Shown: positions 1 to 8,535, counted from the first letter of the stretch. The stretch: 64,000 bases of DNA from CAZSMC01 sp964607755 (GCA_964607755.1 CAZSMC010000009.1:25239-89238), one strand, 5' to 3'. The notes: generated from the sequence alone by a model not told the origin. Translations and numbers: made by a program.

Positions 1-1
1 C

Positions 2-136
2 GAATTGCGCATCTATTCGACGAATATCATATCGGACAAGAAAAGAGTCTGCCTGATGCAAAATCATTTGTATCGCATGGCCGTGGCCGATGCGTCGATG
101 GGTTATTATAATGCACCGCAGGTGGGGTTTGAGTAA
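2..136 (+). CDS. C-terminal end of a rhamnogalacturonan lyase-like protein (partial)
   Basis: An open frame runs in from the window edge for 44 codons and stops at TAA 134-136. The visible residues include CLMQNHLYRMAVA followed by MGYYNAPQVGF. This resembles from memory the C-terminus of family 11 rhamnogalacturonan lyases (YesW type), where a 'LMxxxxYRxAxAxxxxxYNQPPxxGF' pattern closes the beta-propeller. Such enzymes are secreted and cut pectin backbones. That would fit the other carbohydrate-active genes in the window. Only the tail is visible, so the catalytic part and the family cannot be confirmed. Confidence 0.5.
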   Translation, partial: ELRIYSTNIISDKKRVCLMQNHLYRMAVADASMGYYNAPQVGFE

Positions 137-242
137 AGATTGATTTTCTGATTCGGACACATAAATATTTATAAATTCTCTGAATAATTTTTTTTTAGCT
201 TTTAAAATAATTCTTGTTTTTTTCAGTAAATAAAATTATTTT

Positions 243-259
243 GTAACGTGATACGTTAC
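243..259. promoter_or_regulatory. Palindromic operator upstream of the toxin-antitoxin pair
   Basis: A perfect inverted repeat, GTAACGT-GAT-ACGTTAC, has 7-bp arms and a 3-bp spacer. It lies 19 bp before the toxin start codon in a very AT-rich spacer. HigA-type antitoxins bind dyads of this kind with their HTH domain and repress their own operon. The site is directly visible; its role as the operator is inferred from its position. Confidence 0.7.
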
Positions 260-278
260 TAATCAGGAACAATTCAGA

Positions 279-551
279 TTGCTTACCGTTAAATTTTCCA
301 AACGCTATTTAGAAAAATGTTATAGAAAAGAGAGTGAAGCGATTCGGCGATGGGGAGTGGATGTTGGGAAAAAGTACATTATGAGAGTCAGTATTCTTTA
401 TGCCGTGGAGTCGATCAATGATTTATACAAAATTCCACAATTAAAATTTCACCCATTAAAAGGAGATCGAAAAGGCCAGTATGCAATTTCATCGACAGAA
501 CGATCTCGTTTGATTATTAAAGTTAAAGATAATCAAATTATTATCATTTAG
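279..551 (+). CDS. higB: HigB-like toxin (RelE/ParE superfamily)
   Basis: This 90-residue basic protein has the length and order of HigB-type mRNA interferases, which cleave mRNA on the ribosome. Seen in the sequence are the N-terminal basic helix (FSKRYLEKCYRKESEAIRRWG), a central LKFHPLKGDRKGQYAI segment matching the HigB 'L..LKGdr.G.ysI' strand, and a C-terminal RSRLIIKV strand. The start is TTG; no ATG fits. Its stop codon overlaps an AGGAGGT ribosome-binding site (550-556) for the next gene, so toxin and antitoxin are co-translated. The toxin-first order is typical of higBA. Base composition is clearly more AT-rich than the lysine or polysaccharide genes, which suggests lateral acquisition. 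Confidence 0.75.
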   Translation: MLTVKFSKRYLEKCYRKESEAIRRWGVDVGKKYIMRVSILYAVESINDLYKIPQLKFHPLKGDRKGQYAISSTERSRLIIKVKDNQIIII

Positions 552-570
552 GAGGTAAACACAGAGCATT

Positions 571-1656
571 ATGAATAATATACCACACTACACAGATAAT
601 CCCGTTCATCCAGGCGTTCAACTAAAAGAAACGCTTGATGAATTTGGTATTTCTCAAACTGTTTTATCAAACAAGATAGGTCTTTCCAGGAAAGTTGTAA
701 ATGAAATAATCACTGGAAAAGCTCCAATTACTGCGAATACGGCGATCTTATTGGAAAGAGTTTTAGGAGTACCAGCTCATATTTGGAATAACCTGCAAAA
801 AAATTACGAGTTGAATTGCGCAATGATTTATCAAAATTCTAAAATGGAACAGGAATACGAGCTACTGAAAAGATTTCCAGTAGCAAAAATGATAAAGCTT
901 GGATGGATACCTGAGGTCAAATCTCGTGAAGAAAAGGTTCAAAGTCTATATTCGTTTTTTGGCATTGCAAAACTAGAAAATTATGAAAAATCATTAGCCA
1001 TTCAATTCCGGAGATCAATTAAAGATAACTTTTCAAAAGAAGCAACTTTTACGTGGTTACGTAAAGGTGAAATTGAGATTAAAAAATTAGATACCAAAGA
1101 ATTTAATAAAAAAGAAATAAAAAGATTATTACCATATTTAAAAAATTTGACAAAAACCAGTCCAGATATTTTTCAGCCACAATTGATTGAATTATGCGCA
1201 AAAGCGGGCATTGCAGTCGCTTTCATGCCGGAGCTTCCTAAAACATATATTAATGGAGCTACTTTTTGGTTAAATAGCAAAAAAGCTGCAATCCTTCTAT
1301 CGTTACGCTTCAAATCAGATGATCATCTGTGGTTTAGCTTTTTTCATGAATTGGGTCATATTTTCCTGCACAAGGCAGATAAGACTTTTATTGACGTTGA
1401 AGATAATTCTTTATCCGAGGAAGAACGAAATAAAGAATTGGAAGCTAATAAATTTGCAGCTAATACCCTGATCCCTCCTGCATTATGGGAATCTTTTCGT
1501 AAGAATAAACCTTTTTCTAAAAAGAAGGTACAAGATTTCGCTGATAGATTGGATATTGCACCTGGCATTGTAGTTGGACGTCTTCAGAAAGAAAAATTAA
1601 TTCCATATTCTCATCTTAATAACTTAAAAGTACGTTTTGAGTGGGTACTAAACTAA
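571..1656 (+). CDS. higA: HigA-like antitoxin with HTH and ImmA/IrrE-type metallopeptidase domain
   Basis: A 361-residue protein that is much longer than a plain HigA (about 100 aa). Residues 10-75 form an XRE helix-turn-helix of the HigA group (PVHPGVQLKETLDEFGIS, then LSNKIGLSRKVVNEIITGK). Residues about 200-330 form an ImmA/IrrE-like (COG2856) zinc-peptidase domain with the HExxH motif at H259-E-L-G-H263. Expected roles are neutralising the upstream toxin and repressing the operon through the dyad at 243-259. The peptidase domain could cleave the antitoxin itself or a partner. Fusions of HigA with COG2856 are known. The AGGAGGT site 14 bp upstream supports the ATG start. Confidence 0.8.
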   Translation: MNNIPHYTDNPVHPGVQLKETLDEFGISQTVLSNKIGLSRKVVNEIITGKAPITANTAILLERVLGVPAHIWNNLQKNYELNCAMIYQNSKMEQEYELLKRFPVAKMIKLGWIPEVKSREEKVQSLYSFFGIAKLENYEKSLAIQFRRSIKDNFSKEATFTWLRKGEIEIKKLDTKEFNKKEIKRLLPYLKNLTKTSPDIFQPQLIELCAKAGIAVAFMPELPKTYINGATFWLNSKKAAILLSLRFKSDDHLWFSFFHELGHIFLHKADKTFIDVEDNSLSEEERNKELEANKFAANTLIPPALWESFRKNKPFSKKKVQDFADRLDIAPGIVVGRLQKEKLIPYSHLNNLKVRFEWVLN

Positions 1657-1840
1657 CAAAAAGCTCTATCTGAAAACATATAAAAAATTTACTTGCACTT
1701 TTTATAAATTGTTTGTAAATAGCACTTCTCCTTGAGACCAGAGTAAGCGTAATCAAAACTCATTCAGAATCGACCTTTCCATCAGACATTTTATATCTTT
1801 ATAATTCACTATTTCATTAGTTACAAAAGAGGAGAATGTC

Positions 1841-1990
1841 ATGATTGGAGCCCTTTTAGCGAAACGAGCCATTGCTGATGGTTTTAAAGCAATGAACCAG
1901 CACGACCTTTTACGTTTTATGGCAAAAAAGAATGACTTTTTATCCCGGTTTCGCTATATTTATGGGTTTGAAAATCAGCATCTCTGTTGA
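1841..1990 (+). pseudogene. Short remnant, N-terminus of an NTF2/SnoaL-like protein
   Basis: A 49-codon frame starts at ATG 1841 behind a good AGAGGAG site and ends at TGA 1990. The opening IGALLAKRAIADGFKAMNQHDLLRFMA resembles the first helix of SnoaL-like/NTF2 proteins ('..A...A..ALn..Dl..fla'), which are normally 120-150 residues long. The frame stops just where the domain should continue, and the following 190 bp show no continuation. It is most likely a truncated gene. A genuine small protein cannot be excluded because the start signals are intact. Confidence 0.4.
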
Positions 1991-2182
1991 AATAGTAGAA
2001 GCATAAAAAACTATTCCCTAAATAGAGTCACCTTCTTTAGACGACATTATGCGGGCATTGAAAAAGAGTAGAGAAATGACCTTGAGCAATTCAGGTGAAA
2101 TACGTTCTGATAAAAAGGTTTTCAAATTATAGACTGAAAATTCAACACGCGCTGGTGAACGAATGGAAAATACGAGGTGGAT

Positions 2183-4255
2183 ATGGACCGCTTGAAAACA
2201 ATTGAAAAAATAACACACCGGTTTGCTCAACAATCGAAAAAATGGTTCGCTCAAAGTTATTACCCAAAAGACACTCTAAATATTGCATTCGAAAGCGCTC
2301 ATCTGAGCTATAGCGATCTTTCAGTTGACCTTTACAACTCTGGTGTTAACCAAATCCTTTCGGTCGCTGCCAGTCGGGGGCATTATCTTTTTCATTTTAC
2401 TATGAAAGACCTCGTTTGGGAAGGCGGACAGGATTTTGCGCACATGTCTTGCCTTGAACTGGATCCAAAATGGAAACGGGATAATCCACTTGAAGCGCAT
2501 CGCCATCTTCGAGTAAAAGAACGACGGCTTGTTCCACTGGAATCCGTTCAACTCTTTATTGTGAGAGGCGATGATATTCGTACCGAAAACACCGAAAACA
2601 TAGATATCTTGCGCCGGGCTTCAGAATACGCAAAAATGCTGGAAAGCGTTGATGCAACCCTTGCGACGACGGACAAGTATGGAACCATAGAACGGGCGCC
2701 CCAGTTGCCCCATCCTGTCACTTTTCCCGCTGACAACCTCGAAGAAATAAAAGCAGCTATAAAACGGCTGCCCCGCGCCGACGGAAGTTTTGTTCTCAAA
2801 GACCGGTACGGTTACGGATGCGGCACCGGCGTTCATCGCCTTTACTTTGATGATCCGGAATTGGAGCACCAGTTGTCCAGGTACCTGGAAAAATACAATC
2901 TTGTTCTCATCCAGGAATTTTGCCCTGAAATAGCCAGCGGAGACATTGTCGTCACATTTTTTGATGATGAACTCATAGGTGCGTTACGCCGTTTACCGGC
3001 AGCTAAGGAATGGAAGTCCAATGCCAGTCTCGGAGCGGAAGAACAGGGTTACAATCTCACAGCCGAGCAGGAAGCAATTGCCCGTACTTTAAAACGCAGC
3101 TTTCCGGAATGCCGCCTGGCCTCAGTCGATATGCTTGAATCCGGTCGAATTTTGGAAATCAATGCCTTTCCAGGTGGACGCGGATTGTATAAAAATTACG
3201 GCATTGCTCTCGGTGAAATCGTCATGGACCGGCTCGAAAAAGAACTTCTTGGTAAGGGAGCTGAAGAATCAGCTCCAGCCGCGCTAAGCTGGTCTACCGA
3301 AGAACATCCGGTCTTTCCGACCGGCACCCAATGGCCGGAAATCGAAAAGCTGTTTCGTGCTCATGAAGGCGAATATGAAGTTTTTGATATATTCAGCGGC
3401 GACAAGTATCGACTCAATATTCGCGATTTGATCCGGTTCGAACCCAAAAGTCCAGAGTACATTCTTTCTATTCCACATGCCGGTGTATTTTTGCCGGAAA
3501 TTTTTCGGGACCGGTTTCGCCTCGGTGAAAAGAGTCTGGTTGAAATTGATCTGTACAGCGACCTTTTGTACGAAACATCAGAGGGACTCCAGGTTCGGTG
3601 TGAATTGGCGCCGTTTTTCATCGACATGAATCGCGACCGGGAGGGTTCTGATGAAGGGGATCTTCCTAATCACCTGGAAAATCCCGCACACGAGTACTAT
3701 GATATCGAGAACAAGCTTATGCTCAAACAGCCCTATACATCTGAAGAGAAGAAAAAAGTACTCGGCTTTTACGACCTTTATCATAATATACTCACTGCAC
3801 TGATCGACCGCATGAAAAAGGAAAGAGGATACGCTTTGCTGTTTGACTGTCATTCCATGACATCCACAGGGCTCGGGCGCGTTGAGGATGAGGGAGAAAG
3901 TCGGGACAATTTTGTCGTCGGAACTCTTGAAGGCAGTTCGGCGGATCATAAGATCATCGAATCGTTCAGCGCTGCCCTGCGCCAAAAAATCGAGCCCAAC
4001 GGTCTGGGCTTATCTATTGCTCACGATGTGCCTTATGCCGGCGGTTTTATCACCCGTAAACACCATCATCCTGAGAATCACGTTCACGTGATCCAACTTG
4101 AAGTCTCCATGAAAACGTACATGTATGAAGCGGTCTCTTCGCTTTCCAAACGATATGCGATAAAGAAACCGCGTTTAAAAATCGTTCGCAACGCCGTGAG
4201 AGCCGCGTTTCGTGCCGCCTGTGAGGCTGCCGAACAGGTCTATCGTTCGGGATAA
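2183..4255 (+). CDS. ATP-grasp ligase fused to N-formylglutamate amidohydrolase
   Basis: A 690-residue cytoplasmic protein with two domains. Residues about 90-360 form a glutathione-synthetase-like ATP-grasp fold: FVLKDRYGYGCGTGVHRL (phosphate-binding loop), VLIQEFCPEIASGDIVVTFF, and RILEINAFPGGRG, whose E-I-N binds Mg-ATP. Residues about 415-660 match N-formylglutamate amidohydrolase (HutG-like, Zn-dependent): SIPHAGVFLPEIF, DLYSDLLYE, PFFIDMNRDR and LLFDCHSMTS. An ATG at 2183 with GAGG six bases upstream is chosen over a GTG at 2177. The fusion suggests an amino acid or peptide is both ligated and hydrolysed, for instance making and trimming a small glutamyl compound. The substrate is unknown. 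It stands alone, followed by a small membrane protein 69 bp downstream. Confidence 0.75.
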   Translation: MDRLKTIEKITHRFAQQSKKWFAQSYYPKDTLNIAFESAHLSYSDLSVDLYNSGVNQILSVAASRGHYLFHFTMKDLVWEGGQDFAHMSCLELDPKWKRDNPLEAHRHLRVKERRLVPLESVQLFIVRGDDIRTENTENIDILRRASEYAKMLESVDATLATTDKYGTIERAPQLPHPVTFPADNLEEIKAAIKRLPRADGSFVLKDRYGYGCGTGVHRLYFDDPELEHQLSRYLEKYNLVLIQEFCPEIASGDIVVTFFDDELIGALRRLPAAKEWKSNASLGAEEQGYNLTAEQEAIARTLKRSFPECRLASVDMLESGRILEINAFPGGRGLYKNYGIALGEIVMDRLEKELLGKGAEESAPAALSWSTEEHPVFPTGTQWPEIEKLFRAHEGEYEVFDIFSGDKYRLNIRDLIRFEPKSPEYILSIPHAGVFLPEIFRDRFRLGEKSLVEIDLYSDLLYETSEGLQVRCELAPFFIDMNRDREGSDEGDLPNHLENPAHEYYDIENKLMLKQPYTSEEKKKVLGFYDLYHNILTALIDRMKKERGYALLFDCHSMTSTGLGRVEDEGESRDNFVVGTLEGSSADHKIIESFSAALRQKIEPNGLGLSIAHDVPYAGGFITRKHHHPENHVHVIQLEVSMKTYMYEAVSSLSKRYAIKKPRLKIVRNAVRAAFRAACEAAEQVYRSG

Positions 4256-4324
4256 TCTGTTATACAGATGAATTTCTTTTACATTTTACCAGTATTAAAG
4301 TCAGAAAAATAAACGAGAAAAAAG

Positions 4325-4702
4325 ATGACAATTATCAACGCCAGGCTCGTTACATCCGGAATTCTCATTATTTTATCAATCATGAGCGGAATATGGCTGA
4401 GTCACACTGGCAGGCCATTAAACACGATGATTTTCACGCTTCACAAACTAAGTGCTCTTGCTGCTGTGGTATTTCTGGTGATGGCGCTTTACAGTCCGTT
4501 AAAAACAGTCAGCCCCGACCCTGTAATCATTCTTCTGGCAGCGTTGGCCGCGTTGTTTCTGCTCACATTATTTGTAACCGGCGGTGTGCTTAGCTCTGAA
4601 AAACCGCTGCCGGATTTTATATTGCTCCTTCATAAAATATTTCCGGCCATTACGATTTTGTTTTTAAGCGGAATAGTTTACTTTTTGGTACAAAAAAGTT
4701 GA
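4325..4702 (+). CDS. Small four-helix membrane protein, function unknown
   Basis: A 125-residue, very hydrophobic protein with four predicted membrane spans at about 7-25, 37-58, 67-88 and 100-122. Two spans begin with similar histidine motifs, TLHKLSALAAVVF in the second and LLHKIFPAITILF in the fourth. That two-by-two layout is reminiscent of small cytochrome-b-like bundles where paired His residues hold heme. This is an inference from pattern only, and I do not recognise the family. It follows the ATP-grasp fusion on the same strand and could be co-transcribed with it. Confidence 0.55.
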   Translation: MTIINARLVTSGILIILSIMSGIWLSHTGRPLNTMIFTLHKLSALAAVVFLVMALYSPLKTVSPDPVIILLAALAALFLLTLFVTGGVLSSEKPLPDFILLLHKIFPAITILFLSGIVYFLVQKS

Positions 4703-4764
4703 ATATTTTGTTCAGGATGTCCAAAAATATTTATTCAGCGGGTTCTAAAGAGTTGACAATGTGA

Positions 4765-4929
4765 AAAACGAATTATTTTCAGTACAAGGGCAAGCCCATG
4801 GTTGTGGCCATGTCGGCCGAGCATTATGGCACCATCATCAACCCGGATTCTGATTTTGAACGCGCTTATAAATTTTTCATGGGACCGGAATATAAAGTGG
4901 ATATTGCGCTGCGGATTAAAAGATTGTAG
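4765..4929 (+). pseudogene. Gene scrap resembling the N-terminal part of a glycoside hydrolase
   Basis: A 54-codon open stretch without a convincing start reads NYFQYKGKPMVVAMSAEHYG, then TIINPD. This is like the opening of GH5-like and related secreted hydrolases ('yF.YrGKP.vl..SaEHYGavlN.d'). After about 32 residues the resemblance stops and the frame ends with a short unrelated tail (EYKVDIALRIKRL). It looks like two pieces of dead genes joined, left between the small membrane protein and the MITE. No catalytic residues remain. Confidence 0.4.
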
Positions 4930-4973
4930 AGCTGTTCTGAATTGTCAAAGGTTTTAATCAAGTTAAAAGGAAT

Positions 4974-5178
4974 GTAAAAGCTCACTGATGGGAGAAAATC
5001 TTTGCAGCATTGCAAAAGTGGGCTAAAGCCCGTTATGTTGAGAAGTCATCTTTACCCCGAGCTAAAGCTCGGGGCAATATTATAGCCCCGACTTTTAAGT
5101 CGGGGTTATTATTGAGATTCTTTAATAGGCACTCTAGTGCCCAAATATTAAAACTTCCACCCAAAACTGAGCTTTTAC
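4974..5178 (+). mobile_element. MITE, IS66-like ends, copy A (205 bp)
   Basis: The element starts GTAAAAGCTCA (4974-4984) and ends with its exact inverse TGAGCTTTTAC (5168-5178). It is flanked by a perfect 8-bp target duplication AAAGGAAT (4966-4973 and 5179-5186). It has no protein-coding capacity. Inside are four tight hairpins: GGGCTAAAGCCC (5020-5031), a 20-bp one with 9-bp stem (5055-5074), another with 9-bp stem (5086-5105) and GGCACTCTAGTGCC (5128-5141). Termini beginning GTAA and 8-bp duplications are hallmarks of the IS66 family, so an IS66 transposase elsewhere may mobilise it. A copy of equal length with about 10 mismatches lies inverted at 63770-63974. Confidence 0.9.
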
Positions 5179-5313
5179 AAAGGAATAACGTTTCCGTTTG
5201 AATCTGTTATGAAAAATAACTATATTGAAAGCCCGTTCACATACTGCATTTATTATTCCCTCTTTTTATCATGAACTTTTTTGCTATACAATGAAAAGGA
5301 GAAGTGCAAAATT

Positions 5314-6075
5314 ATGAAAACTGTTCTCATCTTCTTTTACTGCCTGTTCGCTCCGCTTTTGTCAACAGCACAGCAGGCTGAAACGCCGAATGTTGAAAAA
5401 GTGGTTCAGGAGATAGATGAACTGTACCGCAGCAGTTCAAGTTACGCCGAGGTGGAGATGGAAATCGTCACGCCCCACTGGCAGCGCACCTTGCGAATGA
5501 AAGTCTGGACCCAGGGTATGAAAAGAACATTTATCCGCATCCTGGCGCCAGCCAAAGAGAAAGGTGTGGGCACATTGCGCATCGGTAACGAGATGTGGAA
5601 TTACCTGCCCAAAACCAACAAGGTCATCAAAATACCACCGTCCATGATGATGAGCTCGTGGATGGGTTCGGATTTCACCAATGATGATCTGGTGCGGGAA
5701 TTTACCTGGCTGGATGATTACAATTATTCTTTTGTCCGTCCTGACGATGCCAAAGAAGACTTGATATACATTGAACTCATTCCTAAAAAAGACCGCCCGA
5801 TTGTTTGGGGCAGAGTGCTGCTCGCAGCCCGAAGAAGCGATTACATTCCCGTTTGGGAACACTATTTTGATGAAAAAGGCAAGCTCATGCGAGTGATAAA
5901 TTTCAAGGACATCAAAACTCTGGATGGCCGCACGCTGCCGACGATCATGGAGTTGATCCCCCAGGATGAAAAAGGCAATAAAACCGTACTGAAATATCTG
6001 GATGCTGATTTTGATGCCAGTATCCCGGATCACATTTTCACGCTGAGAAACCTGCGGTCACCGGAGGTGCAATGA
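5314..6075 (+). CDS. LolA-like outer-membrane lipoprotein-sorting protein
   Basis: A 253-residue secreted protein: signal peptide at residues 1-20 (MKTVLIFFYCLFAPLLSTAQ), then a LolA/LolB-like half-barrel. WNYLPKTNKVIKIPPSMMMSSWMGSDFTNDDL is the signature stretch of the 'outer membrane lipoprotein-sorting protein' family (LolA-like, Pfam 17131 type). It is expected to shuttle a lipid or lipidated protein across the periplasm. ATG 5314 is chosen because AAGGAGAAG lies just upstream; a longer TTG-started frame is less likely. It heads a five-gene set with two FtsX permeases, an ATPase and an outer-membrane barrel, and overlaps the next gene by ATGA. Confidence 0.8.
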   Translation: MKTVLIFFYCLFAPLLSTAQQAETPNVEKVVQEIDELYRSSSSYAEVEMEIVTPHWQRTLRMKVWTQGMKRTFIRILAPAKEKGVGTLRIGNEMWNYLPKTNKVIKIPPSMMMSSWMGSDFTNDDLVREFTWLDDYNYSFVRPDDAKEDLIYIELIPKKDRPIVWGRVLLAARRSDYIPVWEHYFDEKGKLMRVINFKDIKTLDGRTLPTIMELIPQDEKGNKTVLKYLDADFDASIPDHIFTLRNLRSPEVQ

Positions 6076-7286
6076 TACTCAAAATCGCATTGCGGAGTAC
6101 CCTGCGCCAGAAACGCCGCACCATTCTTACCGCCCTCACCATGTTTGGCGGATTTGTGCTGGCGTCGGTGTCTGTAGGCTGGTCGGACGGCACATATTCG
6201 CGTATCATCAACATGTTCACACGTAACAGGCTCGGCCACATTCAGGTTCATGGGCAAGGTTATCTGGACAAGCCTTCAATTTACAATACGATTGAGGATT
6301 ACAAAAAAGCGGGGCAAAAAATAGGCGATCTGGACGGCGTTGAGGCCTGGGCGCCCCGTGTGTTTTCAGCGGGTCTGGCCTCGGTGAGCGACAACAGCAC
6401 AGCAGCCCAGGTAATCGGCGTCAATCCACTGTTGGAACAAAAGGCCACCCGCTTTGACCGCAAAATCACTAAAGGAGAATCATTCGCCGACACAGCTTCT
6501 CACAGCGCTATTCTGGGAACCGGTCTGGCAACAGTTCTAAAAGCAGAGGTCGGAGATTCGGTGATTATCGTCTCCCAGGCAGCGGACGGCTCGATCGCCA
6601 ATGACATTTACGAGATTGTCGGTTTGCTGCAAAGCGGCGACACAATGAGCGATCGCATGTCCCTCTATCTGCATATTTCAGACGCACAGGAACTGTTTTT
6701 TCTGCCGGATCAAGCACACGAAATTGCTGTGATTGTCCATGACCTGGACAAAGTCGATGTCATGACGGATAAAATTCGCAAAACACTCGATAATCCCGAG
6801 CTCTCAGTCAAGCCCTGGCAGGAATTTGCCAGATCATTTTACCAGGCCATGCGCGCCGACCAGCAGGGCATGTGGATTATGATTTTTGTGATCGTGCTGA
6901 TTGTGGCAATCGGTGTGCTCAACACCGTACTCATGTCGGTATTGGAGCGCACCAAGGAGTATGGTGTACAAAAAGCTATCGGTACGCAGCCGGGGCAGAT
7001 TTTCTTGCAGGTTATTTATGAGGTTAATGCCATCGCTCTGGTGAGTGTTATTATTGGTGCAGGATTAAGCATTATCGCCAACTCGATGCTGTCTGTGCAC
7101 GGCATCGATCTGCCGCAGGCGTTCACCTACGGTGGCATCGAGTTCAAGACCATGTATTCAGAGGTAAGTTTACAAAGCTTATATATTCCGGCGCTAACGG
7201 TTATTCTGGCTGCTTCCATCGTCAGTATATTTCCGGCGCTGCGGGCCGCTCATATCGAACCTGCCAAAGCAATGCGAACGCATTAG
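6072..7286 (+). CDS. ABC transporter permease, FtsX/LolC-like (first)
   Basis: A 404-residue inner-membrane protein with the MacB/LolC/E layout. There is one helix near residues 18-40, a periplasmic domain of about 220 residues, then three C-terminal helices (about 268-292, 318-345, 368-392) in the FtsX domain. MSVLERTKEYGVQKAIGTQ is the conserved coupling segment that contacts the ATPase. It probably pairs with the next permease as a heterodimer and extracts a lipid-linked substrate toward the LolA-like protein. Translation is coupled to the upstream gene by an ATGA overlap. Confidence 0.85.
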   Translation: MILKIALRSTLRQKRRTILTALTMFGGFVLASVSVGWSDGTYSRIINMFTRNRLGHIQVHGQGYLDKPSIYNTIEDYKKAGQKIGDLDGVEAWAPRVFSAGLASVSDNSTAAQVIGVNPLLEQKATRFDRKITKGESFADTASHSAILGTGLATVLKAEVGDSVIIVSQAADGSIANDIYEIVGLLQSGDTMSDRMSLYLHISDAQELFFLPDQAHEIAVIVHDLDKVDVMTDKIRKTLDNPELSVKPWQEFARSFYQAMRADQQGMWIMIFVIVLIVAIGVLNTVLMSVLERTKEYGVQKAIGTQPGQIFLQVIYEVNAIALVSVIIGAGLSIIANSMLSVHGIDLPQAFTYGGIEFKTMYSEVSLQSLYIPALTVILAASIVSIFPALRAAHIEPAKAMRTH

Positions 7287-7292
7287 AGGAGA

Positions 7293-8525
7293 ATGATGAT
7301 CTGGTTAAACATAAAACTCGCCTGGCGCAATCTGTTTCGCAACAAGCGGCGTTCCCTTATAGCAGGAACCGCAATCGGACTTGGTCTGGCTTCGCTCATC
7401 TTTGTTGACGCTCTGGTGATTGGTATGACCGACAATATGATTCACAGTGCAACAGCTTCTTTTTTGGGGGAAGGGCAAATTCATGATGAGGATTTTGTCA
7501 ATACCCGTGCCGCAGAGGATACAATCAATAATCTGGATTGGGTGGTGAACAATCTTGAAAAAGAAGACATTGTCGAAAATTTTACCCGGCGTACCAGTGT
7601 AATGGCTATGATCAGCTCGGCTGCCAATGTTGGCTCGATCAACCTGGTCGGCGTTGATCCGGCTACCGAACCGCCGCTTTCCCAAATCGATGAAGCGCTA
7701 CAAAAAGGCGATTATTTCAAAAATGACAATATGCGGGATATTCTCATCGGCAGCAAACTGGCAGAATTACTGGAAACCGAACTAAACGACCGGGTGGTCG
7801 TCACGGTTTCCCAGGTCGGAACAGGCGATTTGTCACAGGAAATGTTTCGCGTATCCGGGATCTATCACTTTAATGCACAAGAGATGGACCGCGGCATGGC
7901 ATTCATCCACTTGAAAAAATCTCAGGACATGCTTGGTCTCGGGAACAATGTTCATGAAATTGCTCTTAATTTCACGGACACAAAATACGGCAGAGATGAA
8001 AAGCTTCCGTTCTGGGATAAATACTCAAAACACGGCAATCTAGCCCAGGGCTGGACGGAAATCTTGCCGCAGCTTGAAGCTGCTTTGGAATTATCTCGGT
8101 TTAGCACATTTTTGGTGGGCATTATTCTTTTTGGTGTTGTGGCGCTGGGTATCATCAACACGCTTTTCATGTCTCTGTATGAACGCATGTTCGAGTTCGG
8201 CGTGCTGAGAGCAGTGGGCACCCGTCCCGGCAGTTTGGCCCAGTTAATTGTTCTTGAAGCGGCCGCTCTTGCGGTGGTCAGCATTGTACTGGGCAATATC
8301 ATTGGTTTTATCATCACATACATCACTGCCCAGGTGGGCATCGATTACACCGGAATCGAATTTGCTGGCGTCACGTTTCGAAAATTATTGTACCCGGTGA
8401 TGAAAACGAGCCAATTTATCTATTATCCAATCTGGGTGTTTGTGTTAACCGTTTTGGTCGGATTGTATCCCGCTATATCTGCGGCAAGAATTTCACCGGC
8501 GAAAGCATTACAAAAAGTATTGTAG
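7293..8525 (+). CDS. ABC transporter permease, FtsX/LolE-like (second)
   Basis: A 410-residue paralogue of the preceding permease with the same architecture. The N-terminal segment WRNLFRNKRRSLIAGTAIGLGLA is followed by a large periplasmic domain and three C-terminal helices. The coupling motif reads MSLYERMFEFGVLRAVGTRPG. An AGAGGAGA site lies just before ATG 7293 (a second ATG follows directly). Two different permeases beside one ATPase match the LolCDE arrangement rather than homodimeric MacB. The substrate is not evident from the sequence. Confidence 0.85.
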   Translation: MMIWLNIKLAWRNLFRNKRRSLIAGTAIGLGLASLIFVDALVIGMTDNMIHSATASFLGEGQIHDEDFVNTRAAEDTINNLDWVVNNLEKEDIVENFTRRTSVMAMISSAANVGSINLVGVDPATEPPLSQIDEALQKGDYFKNDNMRDILIGSKLAELLETELNDRVVVTVSQVGTGDLSQEMFRVSGIYHFNAQEMDRGMAFIHLKKSQDMLGLGNNVHEIALNFTDTKYGRDEKLPFWDKYSKHGNLAQGWTEILPQLEAALELSRFSTFLVGIILFGVVALGIINTLFMSLYERMFEFGVLRAVGTRPGSLAQLIVLEAAALAVVSIVLGNIIGFIITYITAQVGIDYTGIEFAGVTFRKLLYPVMKTSQFIYYPIWVFVLTVLVGLYPAISAARISPAKALQKVL

Positions 8526-8535
8526 AGGAGCAACC

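Noticed and set aside
2018..2254. A 78-codon minus-strand frame before the ATP-grasp fusion
   Set aside because: It overlaps the real gene's N-terminus antisense and has no motif. The spacer 1991-2182 otherwise shows nothing identifiable.
5020..5141. The hairpin series taken as a CRISPR array or tRNA-like structures
   Set aside because: The hairpins differ in sequence and have no regular spacers, and the whole sits inside terminal repeats with a target duplication.
5010..5201. Short frames across copy A of the MITE (and similar ones at 63619-63915)
   Set aside because: They read through palindromes and terminal repeats shared by both element copies and have no start signals, so they are not genes.
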